Part shown: piece by piece, positions 1 through 8,676 of the stretch
Layout of the letters: each line of letters begins with the position of its first letter
Numbering within the stretch: position 1 is the first letter of the stretch
Assembly: GCF_000383615.1 (NCBI RefSeq)
Contig: NZ_KB911611.1
Coordinates: 42,495 to 106,494 of the forward strand
Source: Streptomyces canus 299MFChir4.1
GTDB lineage: Bacteria > Actinomycetota > Actinomycetes > Streptomycetales > Streptomycetaceae
Length of the DNA stretch: 64,000 nt
Direction: 5' to 3'
Translations under genes and position numbers: made by a program
The notes under the pieces: generated by a model
Seen by the model: the letters and a program-made list of their open reading frames with translations, nothing else
Told to the model about the DNA's origin: nothing
Databases searched by the model: none

Positions 1-1399
1 GGTCGCGGACGTGCTCGGTGTCGGCGTCGAGCGTGTCGAGTCGGTGACTGGACAGGAGCACCACGCCGCGGGTTCCGCCCTGTGCCGGGGCACGCTCGGG
101 TGGGGCCTCCAGCACCAGGTGGCAGTTCGACCCGCCGAGTCCGAACGCGCTGACCCCCGCGACACGGCCGGGGGCGACGTCGATGGTCTGTGCCTTGGAG
201 ACCGGGCGGACCGCAGAGTCATCGACGTGCATTTCCGCTGGAAGCGTTGCGAAGTTCGCGGTCGGCGGGACGAGGCCGTGCCGCAGGCTGTAGACGGCCT
301 TCAGCAGCCCGGCGAACCCGGCGGCCTCCCTGGTGTGCCCGATGTTCCCCTTCACCGCGCCGACGTACAGCGGGCGGTCGTTGCGGCGGAACACCTTCTG
401 TAGCGTCGACCACTCCACCGCGTCACCGAGTCGCGTGGCGGTGCCGTGGCTCTCCACGTAGGAAACCGCGTTCGGGTCGACGTTGGCGGCATGCAGGGCC
501 GCGCGGATGACGGCCTCCTGGCTGGCTGAACTCACGCTCGCGAAGCCGGGCTTGGCGCCGTCGTTGTTCGTCGCGCTGCCGCGGATGACGGCGAGTACGT
601 CGTCGCCGGCGGCGAGTGCGTCGTCCAGGCGTTTGAGGACCAGGGCGCCCGCCCCGTCCGCGGGTACGGTTCCACCCGCCATCGCGTCGAAGGGACGGCA
701 CACCCCGTCCACGGAACTGATGCTGCCCGGTACGGCCCAGTACCCGCGCCACTCGGGGAAGCGGATCGCCGACACACCGACGAGTGCCGTGTCGGCCTCA
801 CCGGCCAGCAGTGCTCGGCAGCCCAGGTGGGCGGCGACCAGTGCCGTCGAGCAGGCGGCCAGCACGTTGACCGCGGGGCCCTTGAGGTCGAGCCGGTAGG
901 CGATCTTCCCCGCCGCGTAGTCACGTGCCGTGCCCAACTCGACGGCGAAGTCGTCGACACCCGGTGTGCCTGCCAGGTGGCGTCGTACCACCTCGTCGTA
1001 GGAGGTGGGGCCCGTCCCGACGAACACCGCTGTCCGTGCCCGTCCGGCGGCGGGGACTGCCGCCCGGTGCAGCGCTTCGTCCGCCAGTTCGAGCAACGTC
1101 CGGTGCTGGGGATCGGTGAGCATCGCCTCGGCGGCCGACATGCCGAACCGCTGGTGGTCGAACGCGGTGGCCGCGTCGATGGCGCCGTACGCGGAGATGA
1201 AGCGGGCATTGTCCGGAGTACCAAGCGGGTGCTGGCCGAAGTCCGGCGCGCTGTCCGCCGTACGCCTGATGGCATCCGTGCCGTCCTGCAGGCTGTCCCA
1301 GTAGGACTGCGGGCAGTTACCGCCCGGCAGCCGGAGCGCCGCCGAGACGATCGCCACCCTGCCGCCCCAGGACGTCACCTCGTTGTCACCGTTCACCAT
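1..1399 (-). CDS. Type I polyketide synthase, ketosynthase domain (3' end outside window)
   Basis: Condenses an acyl or aminoacyl chain with an extender unit by decarboxylative Claisen chemistry. The visible 466 residues form a full ketosynthase. The active-site Cys is at about residue 183 in AACSTALVA, and both His motifs follow as ESHGTATRLGD and KGNIGHTREAAG. The C-terminal GVSAFGLGGSNCHLVLE motif leads into a stretch resembling a KS-AT linker, so a modular PKS probably continues past base 1. The ATG at 1399 overlaps the stop of the upstream NRPS gene by 14 bases, indicating translational coupling; a GTG at 1396 is an alternative. All catalytic residues are present. Downstream domains cannot be seen. 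Confidence 0.9.
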   Translation of the reverse strand, partial: MVNGDNEVTSWGGRVAIVSAALRLPGGNCPQSYWDSLQDGTDAIRRTADSAPDFGQHPLGTPDNARFISAYGAIDAATAFDHQRFGMSAAEAMLTDPQHRTLLELADEALHRAAVPAAGRARTAVFVGTGPTSYDEVVRRHLAGTPGVDDFAVELGTARDYAAGKIAYRLDLKGPAVNVLAACSTALVAAHLGCRALLAGEADTALVGVSAIRFPEWRGYWAVPGSISSVDGVCRPFDAMAGGTVPADGAGALVLKRLDDALAAGDDVLAVIRGSATNNDGAKPGFASVSSASQEAVIRAALHAANVDPNAVSYVESHGTATRLGDAVEWSTLQKVFRRNDRPLYVGAVKGNIGHTREAAGFAGLLKAVYSLRHGLVPPTANFATLPAEMHVDDSAVRPVSKAQTIDVAPGRVAGVSAFGLGGSNCHLVLEAPPERAPAQGGTRGVVLLSSHRLDTLDADTEHVRD

Positions 1400-3653
1400 G
1401 GCCTCCCGACGACTTCCACTGCTCGGCGAAGTCCCGGACGGTCGGCGTCTGGAGCAGCATGGCCAGGTCGATGCGGTCGCCCAGCGCCTCTTCGAGGGCT
1501 ATGCGCAGGAGCATCACCTTCAGGGAGTCACCTCCCAGGTCGAGGAACGAGTCCTCCACTCCGATCTCGCGCAGCCCCAGAACGTTGGACCACACCGTCG
1601 CGACGGTGAGCTCGACGTGGTCCTCGGGTGGTTCCGGCGGCGCCAGGAAATCGGGGCGTGCTCTGAGCTGCGTGGCGAAGGCCGCCCGGTCCAGTTTGCC
1701 GCTGCCGAGCAGGGGCAGGTCGGCGACCGGGACGATGTAGGTGGGCACCATGTACGGCGGCAGCAGGTCGAAGAGGAAGCGCTTGAGCCCGGGGACGTCG
1801 AGCACGCCGTCCATCGGCACGACGTACGCCACGAGCAGGTTCCCCTGGTCGGCGTCGGGCAGACTGGCGACGGCGGTGGCCGCGACGTTGTGGTGGCCAC
1901 GGATCGCGTGCTCCACCTCGGTGGGCTCGACCCGCTGTCCGCGGATCTTGATCTGCGCATCCGCCCTGCCGACGAACTCGACCTGGCCGTCCGGGCGGAA
2001 GCGCGCAAGGTCCCCGGTGCGGAACAGCACCGGAGCGTGCTGCGGGTCGAAGGGATTGGGTACGAAGCGGTCGTCGGTGAGCTGCGGCCGGTTGAGGTAC
2101 CCGTCGGCGAGTCCCGGCCCGCCGGCGTAGAGTTCCCCGACGAATCCCGGCGGCCTCAGGCGACCTGCGGAGTCGCACACGTACAGCCGCATGTCGATGG
2201 GCCTGCCGACGGTCGACGTCTTCTCGTCGTCGGGCAGTGCCTCTCCCCGGTGGCACACATAGTCGGCCTCGGCCAGGGTGTACGTCACGTGCACCGCGAT
2301 GCCGAGATCCCGGAACTGCCGTTCCAGGTCGAGGTCGACCACCTCGCCCGCGGTGAACAGGTGCCGGATCGGCAGGCCCGGCACGCGAAAGCGGGGATTG
2401 GCCAGCAACACCCGCATCATCGAGGGTACGAAGCTGCATACGGTGATGCCGTGGGTGCGGATGAGGTGGTCGAGGTACGCGTCGTCGCGCTCTCCACCGG
2501 GACGGGCCACGACTATCGTCCCGCCGGTCGCGAGAGCCCAGTAGAACTCCCGGAAGAACGGCACCGACTTCATCAAGTGCCGGTCGCCACCGTCGAGTTG
2601 GTAGAGCCGCTGCTCCAAGAAGATCCGTGTCGTGTGCATCCGGTGAGGGCGGACCACCCCCTTCGGCTCTCCGGTCGAGCCGGAGGTGAACAGGATGTAC
2701 GCGGCCGTGCTCTCGTCGGCGATGTCATCGATGGGGGCGTCCGGGACGGACATGTCTTCGAGGAGGTCTTCCAGGACAAACGTCGGCGCTTGAAAATCCG
2801 GCCGGGGCGCGTGCCGCGAGGACACGACGGCGGCAGGGGCGGAGATCTCGCATATCCGCTGGGCCCGGGCCGACGGTGTCGACGGGTCCACGTACAGGAA
2901 GGCGGCGCCCGCCTTCATGATGCCGATCTTCACCGTCAAGGTCTCGATCGACCGCGGTCCTGTGCAGAGGACCGGTGCGCCGGCGCCGGGCAGCAGCGGG
3001 CGCAGCCGCCGTGCGACGCGGTTGGATGCGAGGTCGAGCTCGCGGTAGGTCACACTCCGCTCGCCGTCGATGATGGCGATGGCGTCCGGCGTGCGCCGGG
3101 CCTGTTCGGCGAACATGGCGTGCAGGGTGGTGTCCGGATACCGCACCTGCGGCCCGTTCCACTCCCGAAGGAGAAGTTCGCGTTCGCGTTCGGTCAGCAC
3201 GTCGAGGTCGCCGAACCGGTCCTGCGGGCGGATGGCAGCCGCGCGCAGGACGACCTGTATGTGCTCCATCACCTGGTCGAGGTCGTCCGGGGCCCCTTCG
3301 TGCAGCAGCGCGGTCACCTCGGTGCCGTCCTCGCCCGGTGACGGCACGAGGGTCGCTCGCAGCGGAACCCGGCCGCCAGGAGCGGATCGCAGAGCCACGA
3401 CCACGGAACCCGGGGTACTGCCGGTCGCGGTGGTGAGAACGTCCCCGAGGCGGTAGCTGTCCGGGTCTTGCACCTCGGGGGCCGCCACCAGCGAGCCGTC
3501 AGGCAGTACATGGTGGACGGACGGGGGCAGGCCGTACCGGTGCAGGAGCAGCCCGACCGTCGTCGCCAGAGCGTGCGCCAGGTCGAGATCCGGCCCGGTT
3601 GCCGTCAAGGGGCCGATGCGGTAGGCGCGTTCGGCCACCAGGGTCGATGTCAT
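1386..3653 (-). CDS. NRPS module: adenylation and carrier domains
   Basis: Activates an amino or aryl acid as its adenylate and loads it on a phosphopantetheine carrier; the neighbouring KS probably elongates it. The protein has 755 residues. Residues 1-150 look like the tail of a condensation-type domain followed by the usual LTERERELLLREWN linker. The adenylation domain covers about 175-650, with the A3 loop LFTSGSTGEPKG at 321-332 and the A10 lysine motif LLGSGKLDR. The carrier domain has DLGGDSLKV with its Ser. The ATG at 3653 lies five bases after the preceding stop, behind GGAAAAGG; an in-frame ATG at 3794 lies inside the FAD gene and is unlikely. The amino acid selected cannot be called reliably. 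Confidence 0.92.
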   Translation of the reverse strand: MTSTLVAERAYRIGPLTATGPDLDLAHALATTVGLLLHRYGLPPSVHHVLPDGSLVAAPEVQDPDSYRLGDVLTTATGSTPGSVVVALRSAPGGRVPLRATLVPSPGEDGTEVTALLHEGAPDDLDQVMEHIQVVLRAAAIRPQDRFGDLDVLTERERELLLREWNGPQVRYPDTTLHAMFAEQARRTPDAIAIIDGERSVTYRELDLASNRVARRLRPLLPGAGAPVLCTGPRSIETLTVKIGIMKAGAAFLYVDPSTPSARAQRICEISAPAAVVSSRHAPRPDFQAPTFVLEDLLEDMSVPDAPIDDIADESTAAYILFTSGSTGEPKGVVRPHRMHTTRIFLEQRLYQLDGGDRHLMKSVPFFREFYWALATGGTIVVARPGGERDDAYLDHLIRTHGITVCSFVPSMMRVLLANPRFRVPGLPIRHLFTAGEVVDLDLERQFRDLGIAVHVTYTLAEADYVCHRGEALPDDEKTSTVGRPIDMRLYVCDSAGRLRPPGFVGELYAGGPGLADGYLNRPQLTDDRFVPNPFDPQHAPVLFRTGDLARFRPDGQVEFVGRADAQIKIRGQRVEPTEVEHAIRGHHNVAATAVASLPDADQGNLLVAYVVPMDGVLDVPGLKRFLFDLLPPYMVPTYIVPVADLPLLGSGKLDRAAFATQLRARPDFLAPPEPPEDHVELTVATVWSNVLGLREIGVEDSFLDLGGDSLKVMLLRIALEEALGDRIDLAMLLQTPTVRDFAEQWKSSGGHGER

Positions 3654-3657
3654 CGTC

Positions 3658-5151
3658 TCACCGGCCTTTTCCGGCCAGGACGGGGTGCCTGGTAGCGATG
3701 ATGTGCCGGCCCGCGGCCGTGCCTGTCGCTGCTCCGTAGGTGACCCCAATGATCTTGGCGGAGGAGTCTCCGACGAAATAGAGGCCGGGTTCACTGGATT
3801 CCATGTCCGGCGTGAGGGACATCTGAGGGGAGATCCGCTCGATGACCGGTGCGGCGACCACGGCGCCGGGCACGATCATTCCGGGAAACACCGCGTTGAG
3901 CCGGTCGACCATGGCGAGCACGTCCCCGACGAGCGTGCGGGGGAGGCATTCGGTCAGCGCGGCGTGCTCGTAGTTGATCAAGCTTGTGTCGAGGGACGTG
4001 GCCGGTGTGACCGGCTCACCCCGGTAGTGCGCCCGCAGTTCCTCGACGGTGCACGCGACCGGGCGTCCGCCTCCTCGCTGGGCCACATCGCGAATGAGCT
4101 CCAGCGCGAAATCGGTACCGTCCTGGCCGGCCGGCATGCGCACGGTCGTCACAATGCCGAAGTTGGTCCGCCGGGTCGGCCTGGTCAGACAGTGCTGGCC
4201 GTCGAGTACGACGGCGTCCTCGAACCCGTACTGCATGATGCGGCCGCCCGCGCAGACACAGAACGTCCTGACCGACTCACCACGTTCGTTGAGGAAGGCG
4301 AGTTTCGGGTTGGAACACTGGGAGGACAGCGGGGCCAGCAGCTCCCGGTCCCCCTCAAGCCGCACCCCGACATCGACCTTCGCGGCGGCGCTGTGCTCCA
4401 GACCGAGTTCTGCGATCGTGTTCCGCACCCACGGCAGGCCGAGCTTACCGACCGCGACGACGACCGAGTCGGCCGTCAGGGTCACGGCCGTACCGTCAGT
4501 CTGCTCCGCCTCGACCACGAACCGGGGGTCTGCTGCTGTGCCGATCCTGGTGGCGCGGGTGTGGAAGCGGACCTCGCCACCCGCTTCGACCAGTGCCTCC
4601 ATCATGCTCTCCACGACGGTCAGCGCCGTGTCCACGGTGATCGACTGAGACACGGTCAGATCGATGCCGTCGAAATGGCTGTTGACCGACGTGGTGTCCG
4701 CGACAACGGGGCCGCCGCTGGTGTCGTGCTGGTTCAGCCCGTGCCGGTGCAGCTCCTCGAAGACCTCGCGTACGGCCTGCTCGGCGCCGTCCAGCGAGCC
4801 CAGCGCCCGCTCCAGGCTGCTGAACTTGCGCACCTCACCGTCCTCGGACTGCTCGATCTTCGATCGGCTCAGCGCGCTGGGGTAGCCCAGGCTGGTGTCG
4901 AAGTGGAACGCGGCGCCACCAAGCCCGGTCAGGCACGTGCAGCGTGGGCACTGCATCCGGAACCGCTCACTGGCCCGTACCAGTCTGCCGTTGAGGTCGA
5001 CCTTGACCCGCGGGCAGAGGCTGCCCAGCATGGGGCCGCCCGCTTCGAGCAGCAGCACGCGGGTTCCCGCCCGTGCCAGGGTGTAGGCGGCGAATATCCC
5101 TGCGGGACCGCCACCGATCACGACGCTGTCATAACGCTCGGTGTCACTCAT
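3658..5151 (-). CDS. FAD-dependent oxidoreductase
   Basis: A 497-residue flavoprotein, probably a tailoring oxidase or dehydrogenase. The N-terminus has a Rossmann FAD motif, VVIGGGPAGIFAAYTLARAG, and the C-terminus a second FAD contact, GLYFVGDSSAKIIGVTYGAATG. The layout, including AKVDVGVRLE in the middle, resembles the FAD-utilizing dehydrogenase group related to HI0933/BaiN. A Cys-rich stretch, QCPRCTCLTG at about residue 74, is unusual and could bind metal or form a disulfide. The ATG at 5151 overlaps the end of the kinase-like gene by 8 bases; longer upstream frames are shadows of that gene. The substrate is unknown. The position directly before the NRPS suggests it acts on the precursor or on a carrier-bound intermediate. 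Confidence 0.85.
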   Translation of the reverse strand: MSDTERYDSVVIGGGPAGIFAAYTLARAGTRVLLLEAGGPMLGSLCPRVKVDLNGRLVRASERFRMQCPRCTCLTGLGGAAFHFDTSLGYPSALSRSKIEQSEDGEVRKFSSLERALGSLDGAEQAVREVFEELHRHGLNQHDTSGGPVVADTTSVNSHFDGIDLTVSQSITVDTALTVVESMMEALVEAGGEVRFHTRATRIGTAADPRFVVEAEQTDGTAVTLTADSVVVAVGKLGLPWVRNTIAELGLEHSAAAKVDVGVRLEGDRELLAPLSSQCSNPKLAFLNERGESVRTFCVCAGGRIMQYGFEDAVVLDGQHCLTRPTRRTNFGIVTTVRMPAGQDGTDFALELIRDVAQRGGGRPVACTVEELRAHYRGEPVTPATSLDTSLINYEHAALTECLPRTLVGDVLAMVDRLNAVFPGMIVPGAVVAAPVIERISPQMSLTPDMESSEPGLYFVGDSSAKIIGVTYGAATGTAAGRHIIATRHPVLAGKGR

Positions 5152-6130
5152 CCGGCAACTCCTTGACCCACTGGGGCGCGCTGGCGGTGTAGCGGGCGAT
5201 GAAGTGCCCGTAGTAGAGAGGGGAGGGGTCCCGCCCCTCGTTGCTGATGCGGGCGATGAGCCACTGGCAGAACAGAGGCAGGAGGTCCACCACTCGCCGC
5301 GGCAGCTGACCGGTACGCTCGGCGTAGCGGACGAGCAAGTCCCGCAGCAGCAAGGCGTACCAGTGATCGCTCTCGAGGACCTGGTCGTAGAGCCAGTCCA
5401 CCCCCCGCTCACGGTATTCGGGGAAGACCACCAGGCCCAAGGTGACCAGCAGGTTCAGCAAGTCCATGCCGGCGACGCCGAGCGGCCGGTAGTCCTCCCA
5501 GTCGATGATGGACACCCGGTCGGTCTCGGCGTCGTACCGCAGATTCCACGGTGCCAGGTCGCCGTGCGTGGGGCCGACCAGTGCGTGTTCGAGCGCCGCC
5601 CGCAGGGCTGGCGAGGACACCAGTGGATCTGCCACGTACTGCCGTGCCGCCGCCCAGCGCGCGGCGGGGTCGTTGTGGGTCACGGCACCGCGCAGATGCA
5701 TGTCAGCGACGAGGTCGACGGTCCGGGTCAGCAGCGCTGCGAACGTCTCCCTGTCACCGGTCCCCATCAACGCGGTCGGCAGGTCCTCCGACGCCGCGTA
5801 GGTCATGATGAAGCCGTCTTCGGTCTGCTCCACGGGCTTTGCCCAGTCCACCGTGGCAGGAAGCGCCAGCCGGCCCAGCTTGTGCCACTCGGCGGCTACC
5901 TTGGCGTCGTCGTCGTCGAGCGCGGACTTCGACACCAGTACCGGCCTGCCGTCCAGTGCCAGCGCGGTGAACCTCCGCTTCTTGATCTTCCGAGCCCCCA
6001 CCGGTGTCCACGAGGTGAAGGTGATGCGGTCCTCCTCCACGACCCCGCTGTGCCGCTCGTGCACCGCCATCAGGTCGATGCGGGCACGGGTGTCGATCCG
6101 GGCCTCGACGGCTTCTGACTGCTGTTTCAT
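5144..6130 (-). CDS. Aminoglycoside-phosphotransferase-fold kinase
   Basis: A 328-residue protein of the APH/choline-kinase fold. The catalytic loop HGDLAPWNL is at 189-197 and the metal-binding IIDWED at 208-213, both intact, so ATP-dependent phosphotransfer to a hydroxyl is expected. In a biosynthetic cluster such kinases either modify an intermediate or give self-resistance by phosphorylating the product. Its ATG overlaps the upstream gene's stop by four bases (ATGA) and its own stop overlaps the FAD gene by eight, so it is firmly within the operon. The N-terminal 45 residues have no clear match. The acceptor is not predictable. Confidence 0.82.
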   Translation of the reverse strand: MKQQSEAVEARIDTRARIDLMAVHERHSGVVEEDRITFTSWTPVGARKIKKRRFTALALDGRPVLVSKSALDDDDAKVAAEWHKLGRLALPATVDWAKPVEQTEDGFIMTYAASEDLPTALMGTGDRETFAALLTRTVDLVADMHLRGAVTHNDPAARWAAARQYVADPLVSSPALRAALEHALVGPTHGDLAPWNLRYDAETDRVSIIDWEDYRPLGVAGMDLLNLLVTLGLVVFPEYRERGVDWLYDQVLESDHWYALLLRDLLVRYAERTGQLPRRVVDLLPLFCQWLIARISNEGRDPSPLYYGHFIARYTASAPQWVKELPDE

Positions 6131-7371
6131 GAGACGAGCTCCGCGTTGTGTTCGTCGACGTCGATGCGGCGAATGACCTCCGCGATCGGTACTCCGTGGG
6201 TCAACCGCTGCAACTCGCGCACGTACGCCCTCCGGTCGCGGCGGCAGACATCGATGAAGGCTGAGAGCTTTCGGTCCGCGTAATCGGCGAACTCCTTGAA
6301 AAGTTCGGGACTCTTGTCGATCTGAGCGGCCAGATCCGCGAGTGCGAGGGTCCCGGCGAGATCGTCGTCCGGGTTGTCCTTGTCGAAACCGGCCTCACCG
6401 AACGAGGCGCCGTACCGCTCGACCAGTGTTCCCGCCAGGCTTTCCCGGTTGTGCCTGTGCCCGTGGTGCTGATCGGGCAGCAGCATGACCGGGACCTCCA
6501 GCGCGGCGGCCTCATGCAGTGAGGTGAGGCCCGGCGGGGCCATGTACACCGGCCCTGTCGAGAGGAGTTCGAGGAGATCGGCGTGCGGGAGGAGCCCGAT
6601 CCGCAGCCGCACCCCGTTCACGGTGTAATTGCGGGAGTGGCGGAAGGCCCCGGAGCACACGATGATCTCGTCGAAATCGCACCCGTCGGCAGCCATTCGT
6701 TCCAGCCACCGGAGCATGACGTCGACGTACGCACCATGCTTCTCGTAATCCAGGAACGCGTTGGTGAAGCCACCCAGGTTGGCCACCAATGTTCGGGGCG
6801 TCCGCTGGACAATGGGGTTGAGTTCGCCGAGGTCCACCATCGCCCCGGTGACAGTGGTCGACTCGAACCCCTGCAACGCGAGCAGGTCCACGCGTTCCGT
6901 CACTCCAGGGAACGCCTGGGCGAACGACTCCGTCGCCATCATGTGCGCGACCACCATTGATTCGTGCACGGACAGCGATCCGAACGCCGCCGCGGCCTCC
7001 TCGTCCGAGCCGAGCCGGACCGCCTCGGCCACGCGGCCCAGTTCCGCGAAGCCACGGCCGACGATCCAGAATCCGAAGAGGCTGTCGAAGAACCTGACCG
7101 GCACCCTTTCGCGTACCGCCGCGTAGACGAGCATGGGCTCCATCACGCTGATCACACTGTCGTACTGACGAACTATCGCTCGGGTGACCGGGATGTCTGA
7201 CAGATCGAACTCATCGATATCGGTGAAGCCCTTCCCGTTGAGCCGCGCGTAGTCGAGAGCGATACCGCTGCCGATGAAGTGGATCCTGCTCCGATGGAGC
7301 TGCGCCGCCAGGCTGACCAGCTTGGCCACCGGTCCGAACCCGAATGCCTGAGCACTGCCGAGAACACGCAT
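6127..7371 (-). CDS. Glycosyltransferase-like protein of unrecognised family
   Basis: A 414-residue soluble protein that I cannot assign to a named family. It starts MRVLGSAQAFGFGPVAKL, which suits a Rossmann first strand. The C-terminal half contains GPVYMAPPGLTSLHEAAALEVPVMLLPDQHHGH, which strongly resembles the donor-binding region of GT-B glycosyltransferases (PPG, an E in a helix, then PDQHH). A nucleotide-sugar or phospho-sugar transferase is therefore the best guess. It lies between an ATP-grasp gene (9-base gap) and a kinase gene (4-base overlap). The start at 7371 fits the spacing. Cofactor and acceptor are unknown. Confidence 0.6.
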   Translation of the reverse strand: MRVLGSAQAFGFGPVAKLVSLAAQLHRSRIHFIGSGIALDYARLNGKGFTDIDEFDLSDIPVTRAIVRQYDSVISVMEPMLVYAAVRERVPVRFFDSLFGFWIVGRGFAELGRVAEAVRLGSDEEAAAAFGSLSVHESMVVAHMMATESFAQAFPGVTERVDLLALQGFESTTVTGAMVDLGELNPIVQRTPRTLVANLGGFTNAFLDYEKHGAYVDVMLRWLERMAADGCDFDEIIVCSGAFRHSRNYTVNGVRLRIGLLPHADLLELLSTGPVYMAPPGLTSLHEAAALEVPVMLLPDQHHGHRHNRESLAGTLVERYGASFGEAGFDKDNPDDDLAGTLALADLAAQIDKSPELFKEFADYADRKLSAFIDVCRRDRRAYVRELQRLTHGVPIAEVIRRIDVDEHNAELVS

Positions 7372-7380
7372 GAGACCCCC

Positions 7381-8676
7381 TCAGTGCCCGGCGCAAGCGC
7401 GCTCGGTCGGATCACCCAGTACCCGCAACTCGTGCTCCGCCAGCAGGAGGCGATCGTGAACCTCCTCGGCGTCGCTGCCGGTGACGATCACGTGCCCGAC
7501 CTGGCCGAACACATCCTCCGGCGGTGGGGCGACCACGGTTCCGTGCGCGGTGTACTCGCACACGTCGTGCAACCACGGGCGGGTACGCAGCCAGGGGGCG
7601 GGGGCCAGGCCCTCGAACCGCATCCTGGCGGCCGGGTAAAGGAACAGGAGGCCTGCCGCCCGGTCTTCGAACGGCTCGGTATTCGGCCGTCGGCCGAGTG
7701 CCGCGGCGGCGAGCGCGGCACCGGTCTTCACTCCGCACGCAAGTTCGATGACTCGCGGTGAGAGGCCGCCGGCGGGCCGGGCGTTGAGCTCGACGATCCG
7801 CGGTCCGGCGGACGTCATCTTGACCTCGATGTGGGCCACGACCCGGTCGAACCCGGCCGCGAGCACACTGGCCTGGGCCAGCTGGACTCCCGGCTGCAGG
7901 GCGGGCAGATCGAGCGCGTCCCGCCCGCAGATCTGGCCGACCTCGATCGGGTACGGGTCGAAGCCCCACAGCTTGCGGTTCCCGTAGACCATTTCGGCTT
8001 CCCCGCCGGACACCCAGAAATCCACGCTGAACTCGTAGCCGTCCAGGTACTCCTCGATGAGGAGCCCCTTGGCTGCCATACCCATGCTCGGCGCGTCGGT
8101 GGCGTTGCGCAGGGCATCGTCGAGTTCGGCTTCATGCTCGACCCTGCGCACCCCAGCGCTGCCGGACAGTCCCTGGGGCTTGACCACCACCGGATATCCG
8201 ATGTCTTCGGCGGCGGCGCGAGCGGCCGCGAGATCGTGCACGAGCACGGACCGCGTCGGCGACAGTCCCGTTCGCGTCAGCAGTTCGCGTTGCAGCTTCT
8301 TGTCCCGCGCCAGCTCCGCCGCCTCGACCGGCATGCCGGGCAGCCCCAGCGCCTCGCCGATTTGCGCGGTCAGCACGACGTGTGCTTCCTCGAAGGTCAC
8401 CACGGCATCGGCGGGAGTACGCGACATCAGCTCCTTCGCGGACCGCAGTACGTCGTCGGCATCCTTCGGATCGAAGACCTCGGTGTCCCCGACCCAGCGC
8501 AACTGCCAATCCGCCGGCTGCGGTGTCAAGAGAACCAGGTCGGCCTCCTGCGCCATTTGCGCAAGCAGGTGCTCGTGCCGGATCTGGTTGCCGCTGCCGA
8601 CCACCAGCAGGGTTCCGCGCACATGGGTATTGCCTGGCATTACGTGACCGTCCTTTGCTAAGGGGGTTGTTGTCAT
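7381..8676 (-). CDS. ATP-grasp carboxylate-amine ligase
   Basis: A 431-residue ATP-grasp enzyme, which would join a carboxylate (through an acyl phosphate) to an amine or thiol. Visible features are a Rossmann-like pre-grasp domain (LLVVGSGNQIRHEHLL), the lysine-bearing grasp strand GYPVVVKPQGLSGSAGVRRV, the lid GLLIEEYLDGYEFSVDFWV, and the metal site HIEVKMTSAGPRIVELNARPAGG with its E and N. It resembles stand-alone ligases that make dipeptides or load amino acids in secondary metabolism. The ATG at 8676 overlaps the MFS stop (ATGA); an internal ATG at 8640 is possible but lacks coupling. It offers a second, non-NRPS route to amide bonds in this cluster. Confidence 0.85.
   Translation of the reverse strand: MTTTPLAKDGHVMPGNTHVRGTLLVVGSGNQIRHEHLLAQMAQEADLVLLTPQPADWQLRWVGDTEVFDPKDADDVLRSAKELMSRTPADAVVTFEEAHVVLTAQIGEALGLPGMPVEAAELARDKKLQRELLTRTGLSPTRSVLVHDLAAARAAAEDIGYPVVVKPQGLSGSAGVRRVEHEAELDDALRNATDAPSMGMAAKGLLIEEYLDGYEFSVDFWVSGGEAEMVYGNRKLWGFDPYPIEVGQICGRDALDLPALQPGVQLAQASVLAAGFDRVVAHIEVKMTSAGPRIVELNARPAGGLSPRVIELACGVKTGAALAAAALGRRPNTEPFEDRAAGLLFLYPAARMRFEGLAPAPWLRTRPWLHDVCEYTAHGTVVAPPPEDVFGQVGHVIVTGSDAEEVHDRLLLAEHELRVLGDPTERACAGH

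Noticed and set aside
1383..3341. Plus-strand open frame of 652 codons
   Set aside because: It is the antisense shadow of the NRPS gene, whose motifs and overlaps are unambiguous. It has Arg/Val/His-rich composition without any domain.
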